From contig JAEXFV010000056.1 of assembly GCA_023451115.1 (NCBI GenBank), positions 1 to 19,398 of the forward strand: DNA of 19,398 bases, given 5' to 3'. A program made the position numbers and the translations under genes. Shown here piece after piece: positions 1-5,829 of the stretch (position 1 is the stretch's first letter; each line of letters opens with the position of its first letter). The stretch is from Bacillota bacterium (GTDB lineage: Bacteria > Bacillota > Clostridia > Christensenellales > CAG-138). Below the pieces are notes generated by a model. That model was not told the DNA's origin and did not search any database. It was given only the letters and a program-made list of their open reading frames with translations.

Positions 1-271
1 ATGCTGCCGTGGCAGTAGGGCTGGGGCTGGCCGCCGGAGTGGGAGATGCCGGTGCGGAAGGGGAGGGAACTGGCAATGGAATAGGGGAAAGAGAAGGCGT
101 AGGGCTGGCGCCAGGGCGCAACGCTACAATCCCTGCCCCAACGGCAACGAAAAACAATCCCCCTAAGACCAGGCCACGCCCAGCGCCCCTGCCATGCCGC
201 TGCCGCCGGGCATGGCGCCGCCCTTGCCTGGCGGAGCGATAGGTTTGAAAGCGAAATTTCCAGTTGGTCAT
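1..271 (-). CDS. N-terminus of a single-pass membrane protein with a Pro/Ser/Thr/Ala-rich linker (partial)
   Basis: The reading frame opens at ATG 271 on the minus strand and runs off the left window edge, so only about 90 residues are visible. An AAGGAG ribosome binding site lies about 11 nt upstream. Residues 1-32 form a very basic cytoplasmic head (many Arg, His and Gln). Residues about 33-51 (GLVLGGLFFVAVGAGIVAL) are one hydrophobic membrane helix. The rest is a low-complexity external linker rich in Pro, Ser, Thr and Ala. This layout is that of a type II anchored extracytoplasmic protein such as a cell-wall hydrolase, a SPOR-domain protein or a lipoprotein-like sensor, but the functional domain lies outside the window. 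The gene diverges from the TfoX-like gene. I do not recognise the family. Confidence 0.7.
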   Translation of the reverse strand, partial: MTNWKFRFQTYRSARQGRRHARRQRHGRGAGRGLVLGGLFFVAVGAGIVALRPGASPTPSLSPIPLPVPSPSAPASPTPAASPSPTATAA

Positions 272-527
272 ATGGTTGCCTGCTCCTTTTTCCCTGCTAT
301 CTCATGATTTAAGGGGGATGCGCCGTTTTCTCATTGCAGCTTTCCTGTTTTCCCCAGTATTGGCTTTTGAGGGGGTGAACAGGGCATTCTGCCGCGGCAT
401 TGTGCCTGGGGGCGCAATATCCCAAACGTGCCTACATTAGGTTGCGCTGGAATGGGAGATTGTATGAGCAAAAGGCGGTCAGCGTATTAGCTGACAGGAA
501 AACCCCCTTCCTATCCCAAGAGGCGTT

Positions 528-536
528 TGCTATACT
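528..536 (+). promoter_or_regulatory. Extended -10 promoter for the TfoX-like gene
   Basis: TGCTATACT is an extended -10 (TG-n-TATACT) about 30 nt before the ATG at 567. No good -35 hexamer lies 16-18 nt upstream, which fits an extended -10 promoter. The rest of the 295-nt gap (272-566) between the two divergent genes shows no gene or clear repeat. Confidence 0.45.
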
Positions 537-566
537 GGCTACAAACAGAGGAAAGGTGGGAATTTC

Positions 567-899
567 ATGGCGTCAACCTTGGAATTTGTGCAATACGTTG
601 TGGATCAATTGTCAGCAGCAGGGAGCGTTACCTATAAAAAGATGTTTGGAGAATACGGGTTGTATCTTGATGGAAAGTATTTTGCCTGTGTTTGCGATAA
701 TTGCCTGTTTGTTAAAATCACCCGAGCAGGGAAATCCATGATGCCTGCCCATCAAACCGGATTGCCCTATGAAGGGGCAAAGCCGATGTTTCTCATAGAG
801 GGATTGGAGGATGCGGTTTTTTTAGCGAAGCTGGCCCGGGCCACTTGTTTGGAATTGCCCGCCCCAAAACCCAAAAGACGGCCTCCCAAAGGGACTTAA
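567..899 (+). CDS. TfoX/Sxy N-terminal-domain family protein
   Basis: This 110-residue protein matches the TfoX N-terminal domain pattern: an N-terminal helix (LEFVQYVVDQL), the sequence VTYKKMFGEYGLYLDGKYFA, then CDNCLFVKIT and a GLPYEGAKPMFLI strand. In gamma-proteobacteria TfoX/Sxy controls competence together with a C-terminal domain. Here only the N-terminal domain is present, as in many short Firmicute homologues whose function is unknown. The C-terminal tail is rich in Lys, Pro and Arg (KPKRRPPKG), suggesting nucleic acid or another acidic partner, though that is inference. The start is supported by GAGGAAAGG upstream. It is convergent with buk and appears monocistronic. Family assignment is confident, role is not. 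Confidence 0.85.
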   Translation: MASTLEFVQYVVDQLSAAGSVTYKKMFGEYGLYLDGKYFACVCDNCLFVKITRAGKSMMPAHQTGLPYEGAKPMFLIEGLEDAVFLAKLARATCLELPAPKPKRRPPKGT

Positions 900-1000
900 G
901 CTGGTTGCCGTTGACTTGTTTGTAACGGACATGGGGAAAAGCATGGCTCAATTTTTTTATACAAGCCTGTTCAGGCAGGCAGATGAAATTGCAGCGCAAT

Positions 1001-1035
1001 AAAAAGGGGAGAAAGGGGGATTTCCCTTTCGCCCT
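1001..1035 (-). terminator. Intrinsic terminator of ptb-buk
   Basis: On the minus strand a GGGCGAAAGGG / CCCTTTCTCCC stem (7 bp, one mismatch, then 3 bp) with a 6-nt loop is followed by TTTTT. It lies about 20 nt after the buk stop codon. Confidence 0.75.
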
Positions 1036-1055
1036 CTAATCAATAACCCGGCGGA

Positions 1056-2129
1056 TTATTTTTGCCAAACAAACTCGTGTGGCTGTTCTTCTCCCCGCAG
1101 CACGCGCAGGCCACCTTCTGCCAGTGCTTCCATTTCATATTCTCCCGCCATCACCTCAACCGGTGCGATCCAGCCCACATACTCCTTGATCCAATCGGCA
1201 ATCATTTTGGAATAGGCGACGCCGCCGGTGAGAATAATACGGTCTACTTTACCCTTTACCACCGTGGCCAATTCACCAATTCCCTTGGCCGTGCTATAGG
1301 CGAAGGCCTCATAAACTTGTTGGGCGTATTCATCGCCCGCAGCAATACGGGCTTCTACCTCCCGGGCGTCGCTGGTGCCCAGCAATGCTTTTAACCCCGC
1401 GTTCCCCCGGATCTTTTTCGCCATCTCCATAAAGGTGTATTTTCCGCTATAGCAAAGCTTCACCAATGGCATTGCCTGCACGCGGCCGCAACGCTCAGGG
1501 CAGAAGCCTGCATCGTCATCGCTCACCATATCGATGGAGAGCCCCTGATGAATCAGCCAGGTTGAGCAGCCGCCCCCTAAATGGCATACGATAAAAGTGC
1601 ATTCGCTAACCGGCTTATGCAGGATTTCTTTGGCGCAGCGGTGCGCCATGGCATGGGTGTTCAGCGCGTGGCCGCGGCTTTCTCTGGGGCATTCCGGCAT
1701 GCCGGAAATACGGGCGATGGGGGCAAGCTCGTCTACCGCCACAGGGTCGTATACATAAGCGGGGATGCTTAACTCCTTTGCAAAACGGTGGGCGATTACA
1801 GCGCCGATATTGGATACGTGCGCGCCCTCTTTTACGGTATACAGATACTCCACCATGTCCTGGTTTACCGGGAACGCGCCGGAAGGCACTGGCGGGAGCT
1901 GGCCGCCTCTGGCCATCACACAGGTTAACGCCCCCATATCGAAACCTTGGGCCTCCAGGGCATCCTGGATCAGTTGGGCGCGGTAATCTACCTGCTCCAT
2001 AACCCAGGAAAACGCCGCAAGGTCTTCATCCGGGTGGCGGATGGTCAGGTTGAGGACTTTTTTCTCATCCTCAAATACAGCGATCTTTGTGGAGGTACTG
2101 CCTGGGTTGATGACTAAAATCTTTTCCAT
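1056..2129 (-). CDS. buk: Butyrate kinase (ATP-forming), somewhat divergent
   Basis: This ASKHA-fold acyl kinase converts acyl phosphate and ADP to the free acid and ATP, the last step of the Ptb-Buk butyrate route. It has 357 residues, the usual Buk length. The phosphate-1 motif NPGSTSTK is at residues 8-15, HLGGGCS at 183-189, LVKLCYSGKY follows, and TGGVAYS marks the C-terminal ATP site. ATG 2129 is preferred over GTG 2135 because AGAGG sits 5 nt before it and leaves no room before the GTG. The gene begins 9 nt after ptb, so the two are co-transcribed. Oddity: the loop normally reading like GxGPFSPERSG is shorter and reads DDDAGFCPERCG here, so substrate range may differ from classical butyrate kinase; branched-chain acids are an alternative. 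Confidence 0.9.
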   Translation of the reverse strand: MEKILVINPGSTSTKIAVFEDEKKVLNLTIRHPDEDLAAFSWVMEQVDYRAQLIQDALEAQGFDMGALTCVMARGGQLPPVPSGAFPVNQDMVEYLYTVKEGAHVSNIGAVIAHRFAKELSIPAYVYDPVAVDELAPIARISGMPECPRESRGHALNTHAMAHRCAKEILHKPVSECTFIVCHLGGGCSTWLIHQGLSIDMVSDDDAGFCPERCGRVQAMPLVKLCYSGKYTFMEMAKKIRGNAGLKALLGTSDAREVEARIAAGDEYAQQVYEAFAYSTAKGIGELATVVKGKVDRIILTGGVAYSKMIADWIKEYVGWIAPVEVMAGEYEMEALAEGGLRVLRGEEQPHEFVWQK

Positions 2130-2138
2130 AGGCACCTC

Positions 2139-3035
2139 TTATTTGCATACGCCTGCGCCCAGGGCCAGGGAGTAATATTTTTCCTCTGCGGAGGAGCCGC
2201 GGGAAGTCAGCACAATGGGCACCTTGCAGCCCAAAACAATGCCCGCCATACGGCCGCCGCAGGTGTAAACAAAGCATTTGCCCAACATGTTGCCTGCCAC
2301 AATCTCCGGGCAAAGCAGAATGTCAAATTCCCCTACGCAGGGGCTCTCGTAGCCCTTAACCTGGGAAAGTTCCGGTACCATGGCCAGGTCGTAGGAGATG
2401 GGGCCCTCCACATAGCAGTTGGGCAGTTCGCCCTCCAGGCTCATGCGCTTGAGCTCAGCCGCATCTACTGTTTCCGGCATTTTGGGGTTCACGGTTTCAA
2501 TAGCGCACAATGCCGCAACATTGGGCTTCTCATAGCCCAGGCCGTGGAAGAAGGTAACGGCATTTTCTACGATGTGCTTTTTCTTTTCCAAATCCGGGTA
2601 GGTGACCATGCCGCCGTCGGTAACGCACAACAGCTTATGATAACCCGGCACCTCAGCAATGATGATGTGGCTCATCAGCCCGCCGGAGCGCAAATCCGCT
2701 TCCGGAGCCAGCACGCCCTTTAACAGGTTGCCCGTCATGATCTTGCCTTTCATCAAAAAGTCGGCTTTCCCCTGGTGGATCAGCCCAGCTGCGCATACAG
2801 AAGGATGCATGCCTTCCGGCACCTCTACAATTTCAAACCGATCTGGACTTTCTCCCAGCTCTTTGAGTACTCCGGTAATTTTTTCTCTGTCGCCTACTAA
2901 AATCGCGTCTACGATATCGCTTGCATGAATAACTGCTTCCAGTGCGTGAGCGTCATGTGCTTCCACTACGGCTACCGTGCGCCGCGGACCTCCTTTTACC
3001 TTTGCAATCAGCTCGTCAAAGTTTTTTAGTGCCAT
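2139..3035 (-). CDS. ptb: Phosphate butyryltransferase
   Basis: This 298-residue member of the phosphate acetyl/butyryltransferase family swaps CoA for phosphate on butyryl-CoA (or isobutyryl/isovaleryl-CoA), feeding buk downstream. Recognisable segments are the N-terminal FDELIAKVKG, the DAHALEAVIHA helix, ILVGDREKI, the FLMKGKIMTGNLLKGVL block near residues 92-110, and the C-terminal IVLTSRGSSAEEKYYSLALG typical of Ptb. A near-perfect AGGAGGTAACCAC ribosome binding site precedes the ATG. It is first in a two-gene operon with buk. Its candidate promoter lies about 290 nt upstream, so the leader is long and contains a two-hairpin repeat, which hints at post-transcriptional control. No butyryl-CoA or branched-chain keto acid pathway genes are in the window, so the physiological acyl group is not decided here. 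Confidence 0.95.
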   Translation of the reverse strand: MALKNFDELIAKVKGGPRRTVAVVEAHDAHALEAVIHASDIVDAILVGDREKITGVLKELGESPDRFEIVEVPEGMHPSVCAAGLIHQGKADFLMKGKIMTGNLLKGVLAPEADLRSGGLMSHIIIAEVPGYHKLLCVTDGGMVTYPDLEKKKHIVENAVTFFHGLGYEKPNVAALCAIETVNPKMPETVDAAELKRMSLEGELPNCYVEGPISYDLAMVPELSQVKGYESPCVGEFDILLCPEIVAGNMLGKCFVYTCGGRMAGIVLGCKVPIVLTSRGSSAEEKYYSLALGAGVCK

Positions 3036-3070
3036 GTGGTTACCTCCTGTCGTTATTTTAGGCTATGCTA

Positions 3071-3142
3071 TCCCCCGAACCCCTAAGGCTTCGGGGACTT
3101 CAACAAGGAGCAATGTCAAAGCGCTTCGCTTTGACCACCTTT
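3071..3142 (-). repeat. Two-hairpin structured repeat, copy A (ptb leader)
   Basis: Plus-strand coordinates. Hairpin 1 is CCCCGAA (3073-3079) with TTCGGGG (3090-3096). A linker TTCAACAAGG follows. Hairpin 2 is GTCAAAGCG (3115-3123) with CGCTTTGAC (3127-3135), 9 bp and a 3-nt loop, extended by AAGGAG/CACCTT outer pairs (5 of 6). It matches the element at 12592-12662. In the minus-strand transcript hairpin 2 comes first and hairpin 1 ends about 35 nt before the ptb start. I do not recognise it as a known riboswitch; it could instead be a short palindromic mobile repeat. Confidence 0.75.
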
Positions 3143-3413
3143 GGATGTGCCTTTGGGCTGGAAAACCGTACATGCATAGATTGCCTGTTCCAATTTTCAT
3201 CCCTTTTACAAGACACATTGTAAGCTTTTGGACTCAGCCAATGTTAATACATGGATAGATAAGCCTTTTTTCTATGATACCTGTTTTTTCAAAACCATGC
3301 AATGCTCTGAACCCGTTCCTGCATTATATATTTCTGTAAGGCGCTTACAAAGATCGGCTTTGATGTAAAAAGCAGTTGGACTTTAAATAAACCTCTTATT
3401 CGTAAAAGGATAA
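3143..3413. other. Upstream part of the ptb leader; no gene seen
   Basis: This stretch between copy A of the repeat and the transporter terminator is AT-richer than its neighbours. Apart from a candidate promoter at 3323-3350 I see no gene, no strong hairpin and no clear operator. Short open frames here lack ribosome binding sites and recognisable composition. Confidence 0.5.
3323..3350 (-). promoter_or_regulatory. Candidate promoter of ptb-buk
   Basis: On the minus strand TTGTAA (3350-3345) is followed after 16 nt by a perfect TATAAT (3328-3323). Transcription from it would give a leader of about 280 nt that includes repeat copy A. This is the only consensus -10 found between the transporter gene and ptb. 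Confidence 0.5.
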
Positions 3414-3439
3414 AAGAGCGGGCCGTTCGGCCCGCTCTT
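3414..3439 (-). terminator. Strong intrinsic terminator of the NSS transporter gene
   Basis: A perfect 12-bp GC-rich stem, AAGAGCGGGCCG with CGGCCCGCTCTT, has a 2-nt nominal loop (in practice a tetraloop). On the minus strand it is followed by a T-rich stretch (TTTATCCTTTT). It lies about 47 nt past the transporter stop. Confidence 0.9.
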
Positions 3440-3485
3440 GTGTGCACATATGCGGAGTAATAAAGATCATTTGCCAGTGCTGTGA

Positions 3486-4928
3486 TTAAAAGATGGTTAA
3501 ACCAAGGAAGCTTTCCAGCTGGCCCAACAACACGAACACCATGATGATGGGAACGATAAATTTGAAGCAGATTTCCCAGAATTTATAGCCACGCATCTTG
3601 GCGCCTTCTGTGACTTCCACTTCTTCCTTTACCACCTTAGTACCAATCACCCAGCCAATAATGATGCTCATGATCATAGCGCCAAGCGGCATCATGATGC
3701 CCTCGGCCAGCAGATCATACAGATCCAACCAATCCGCCAATGCTGTGGGGGGATTGGCAATGCCTAAAATTGCACCTGGCGTGCCGATGACGCCGCCGCC
3801 GCCCAAACCATCCAGCGCAACCGGGAGGCCTACTACAAAAATGATAGCGCCCAGGATGCAGGTATATTTTTTGCGGTTGGGCGTTTTGCCTTTTTCAATC
3901 TGCCGGTCAATGGTATAGGCAGTGCAAACCTCCAACAGGGAAATGGATGAGGTAACCGCTGCAATCAACACCAATAAGTAGAACAAGAAGCCGAAGATTG
4001 CGCCAATCGTACCGCCCATGCCGTTGATGAACACGTCATGCAAGGTAACGAACAGCAGCCCCGGGCCCCGGGCAAAGTCATGCCCAAAGGCGGCAACAGC
4101 GGGCATAACCGCTAAGCCGGCCAACAGCGCCATAATGGTATCCGCAATGGGGATGATAACAGCGCTCTCTTCCAAATTGTCTTTCTTGGAAAGATAGGAA
4201 CCATAGGTGATCATGCAGCCCATGCCCAATGAGAGGGAGAAGAACATCTGGCCGGCAGCGCCTGCCAGCACGCTGAAGAAGCCCTCTTCCTGGAATACTG
4301 CAAAGTTCGGTTTGAACATGAATTCCAAGCCCGCCGCTGCGCCTTCTAAAGTCACAGAACGGATGATTACGATGACCAGCATGATAACCAGTGCGGGCAT
4401 GGCAATCTTGGAGAATTTTTCAATGCCGCCGGAAATACCACCCATAACGATAATAATGTTAATAACCATAAAGATGGCGAAGAATAACAGCATTCCGCCG
4501 GGATTGACGATGAAGGCGCCGAAGTAATCGCCGCTGGCAGCACCGCCAAAGCCTGCTCCGGGGGCAAAGATTTCTATCAGGAAGGAGATCATATAGCGCA
4601 GCACAATGCCGCCCAACACGCTATAGAACGCCAGGATGAAGAAGCCGGACGCTACGCCCATATAACCCATCCATGTCCACTTTTTGGAAATCGCTTTGTA
4701 GGTGCCTACCGCGCCGCGGCCATACTTGCGGCCTAAAGCCAATTCCCCCATCATAACGGCAAAACCAACGATAACCACCAGGATTAAATAAACCAACAAG
4801 AAAGCAAAGCCGCCGCTTTTCCCCATCTTGTAGGGGAACCCCCAAATGTTTCCCAGGCCAACCGCTGAACCAACGGCTGCCATCAGGAATCCAAAATTAG
4901 ATCCCCATTGACCTCGGTTATGTTCCAT
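3486..4928 (-). CDS. Sodium-dependent amino-acid-type transporter (NSS/SNF family)
   Basis: This 480-residue polytopic membrane protein belongs to the neurotransmitter:sodium symporter family, which drives uptake of amino acids or related amines with sodium. TM1 carries GSAVGLGNIWGFPY (residues 20-33). Other family signs are GELALGRKYGRGAVGTY (61-77) and the unwound TM6 region FFSLSLGMGCMITYGSYLS. About 11-12 membrane helices are visible. I chose ATG 4928, with GGGGAGGG about 11 nt upstream; the frame stays open to ATG 5075 but that extension has no ribosome binding site and does not look like a transporter N-terminus. Oddity: the position usually Arg after GNIW (external gate Arg30 of LeuT) is Gly30. 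The substrate cannot be read from sequence. It is monocistronic with its own terminator. Confidence 0.93.
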   Translation of the reverse strand: MEHNRGQWGSNFGFLMAAVGSAVGLGNIWGFPYKMGKSGGFAFLLVYLILVVIVGFAVMMGELALGRKYGRGAVGTYKAISKKWTWMGYMGVASGFFILAFYSVLGGIVLRYMISFLIEIFAPGAGFGGAASGDYFGAFIVNPGGMLLFFAIFMVINIIIVMGGISGGIEKFSKIAMPALVIMLVIVIIRSVTLEGAAAGLEFMFKPNFAVFQEEGFFSVLAGAAGQMFFSLSLGMGCMITYGSYLSKKDNLEESAVIIPIADTIMALLAGLAVMPAVAAFGHDFARGPGLLFVTLHDVFINGMGGTIGAIFGFLFYLLVLIAAVTSSISLLEVCTAYTIDRQIEKGKTPNRKKYTCILGAIIFVVGLPVALDGLGGGGVIGTPGAILGIANPPTALADWLDLYDLLAEGIMMPLGAMIMSIIIGWVIGTKVVKEEVEVTEGAKMRGYKFWEICFKFIVPIIMVFVLLGQLESFLGLTIF

Positions 4929-4970
4929 ATAAAATTGTCCCTCCCCTATGAATTTGATTGGTGCTTCCTG

Positions 4971-4996
4971 GCAGCATAGCCGCAATTCTATGCTGC
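4971..4996 (-). promoter_or_regulatory. Hairpin in the transporter 5' leader
   Basis: A perfect 9-bp stem GCAGCATAG (4971-4979) with CTATGCTGC (4988-4996) and an 8-nt loop lies about 43-68 nt upstream of the transporter ATG, with possible GGTG/CACC outer pairs. No T-tract follows, so it is not a simple terminator. It may be a regulatory or mRNA-stabilising structure in a leader of about 200 nt. Confidence 0.4.
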
Positions 4997-5140
4997 ACAC
5001 CTTTTTTGCGTGCATATGTGCCCAGATGAATCGAAATGCAACCGTTCTTTCCCTTTCAATTAATGCACGCTGCATCTTTGTGACTGGAACGTGAATTTTT
5101 TAGCATTGAAATGTGAAAAAACAGCTAACATCTAATTTTT

Positions 5141-5168
5141 ATTATAATGAAACATACTAAAAAAGCAA
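5141..5168 (-). promoter_or_regulatory. Candidate promoter of the NSS transporter gene
   Basis: On the minus strand TTGCTT (5168-5163) is followed after 16 nt by a perfect TATAAT (5146-5141) in an AT-rich stretch. It implies a leader of about 200 nt before ATG 4928. The remainder of the 287-nt gap 5076-5362 is AT-rich with no gene seen. Confidence 0.55.
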
Positions 5169-5331
5169 CAAAAAAATTTATATTCTCTTAACGGCGAGAA
5201 CGACACATAATCAAACTTAACAGGCTTTACAGGATTTTATGGAAGAACATGCAGTGTTGATGAATAGTTAACGTATATGACTATAAAATAACAAAAATAA
5301 TATTTTAAGATGTTATAGGGGAACAAAGGCA

Positions 5332-5355
5332 AGGGCAAGAGTCCTCTCTTGCCCT
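5332..5355 (-). terminator. Hairpin after the small-peptide genes, likely terminator
   Basis: A perfect 10-bp stem AGGGCAAGAG with CTCTTGCCCT and a 4-nt loop starts 8 nt after the stop of the 49-residue peptide gene. On the minus strand it is followed by TTGCCTTTGTT, a weak T-tract, so termination may be incomplete. Confidence 0.6.
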
Positions 5356-5362
5356 CACTGCC

Positions 5363-5512
5363 TTATAGGTCGTCCGCGTCCTGCACAGGGTATTCATGAT
5401 CTGCCGTCATGCCGGTATAGCTGCCTAGCACGTCTGAGGGGCATTCCCTCTGATTTGCATCCGTCAGTTCATGAAGCAGTGCTTCTACGCGGGTGGGATT
5501 TTTGCGCGTCAT
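5363..5512 (-). CDS. Small clostridial protein ending in PVQDADDL
   Basis: A 49-residue protein begins MTRKNPTRVEALLHEL and ends SYTGM-TADHEYPVQDADDL. The basic N-terminal helix, the DVLGSYTG turn and the acidic PVQDADDL tail resemble small conserved hypothetical proteins I recall from clostridial genomes; their function is unknown to me. The ATG is separated from the stop of the upstream Gln/Asn-rich peptide by one codon (CCC) and lies in the same frame. No ribosome binding site precedes it; the upstream bases are the Gln/Asn codons of the previous gene. It is therefore probably translated by re-initiation, or by readthrough as a fusion. It is too short for standard gene length cut-offs but the ending is characteristic. 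Confidence 0.7.
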   Translation of the reverse strand: MTRKNPTRVEALLHELTDANQRECPSDVLGSYTGMTADHEYPVQDADDL

Positions 5513-5515
5513 GGG

Positions 5516-5659
5516 TTAGAACTGGTTCTGGTTCTGGCGCTGCTGCTGATTCTGCTGGTTCTGCTGGTTCTGCTGCTGGCGCTGTGGCTGATTCTGCTGG
5601 TTCTGACGCTGCTGCTGGTTGTTCTGCTGGTTTTGACGTTGGTTCTGGTTATTCGACAT
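5516..5659 (-). CDS. Gln/Asn-rich small peptide with periodic Arg
   Basis: A 47-residue peptide begins MSNNQNQRQN and ends RQNQNQF. Apart from the first two residues, one Pro and the last Phe, it consists only of Gln, Asn and Arg, with Arg at residues 8, 18, 27 and 41. A GAAAGGA ribosome binding site lies about 11 nt before ATG 5659 and a candidate promoter lies just upstream. Composition recalls gamma-type small acid-soluble spore proteins and other Q/N-rich low-complexity peptides, but there is no alignable motif, so this is only a suggestion. Its TAA stop is one codon from the ATG of the next small gene in the same frame. The codon repeats (CAG, AAC) make the opposite strand read as a Leu/Val-rich open frame, which I regard as a shadow. 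Confidence 0.65.
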   Translation of the reverse strand: MSNNQNQRQNQQNNQQQRQNQQNQPQRQQQNQQNQQNQQQRQNQNQF

Positions 5660-5685
5660 TTCAAATACCGTCCTTTCAAATCCTT

Positions 5686-5715
5686 ATTATTTGTTTTGCT
5701 ACCTTCTATTTGCAA
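5686..5715 (-). promoter_or_regulatory. Candidate promoter of the small-peptide genes
   Basis: On the minus strand TTGCAA (5715-5710) is followed after 18 nt by AATAAT (5691-5686). Its placement, some 27 nt before ATG 5659, is reasonable. The match is moderate. Confidence 0.35.
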
Positions 5716-5829
5716 TGGCTGCCGCTTTCCCTGTAAGCTGCCGCCATATACACTAATAGCATGGCGAAACGCTATGCATACTATGCTGGAGGATAACGGA
5801 AGGACATGAAATTTTTTTATTTTGATTTT

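Noticed and set aside
400..741. 113-codon plus-strand open frame overlapping the TfoX-like gene
   Set aside because: No ribosome binding site or family pattern; the overlapping frame at 567-899 has clear TfoX motifs and its own ribosome binding site.
4929..5075. 49-residue N-terminal extension of the transporter
   Set aside because: Frame is open but there is no ribosome binding site, and NSS proteins normally begin just before the TM1 GNIW motif, as from ATG 4928.
5471..5809. Leu/Val-rich plus-strand open frame that looks like a membrane peptide
   Set aside because: It is the mirror of CAG/AAC codons of the Gln/Asn peptide; the minus frame has a sensible start, stop and following terminator.
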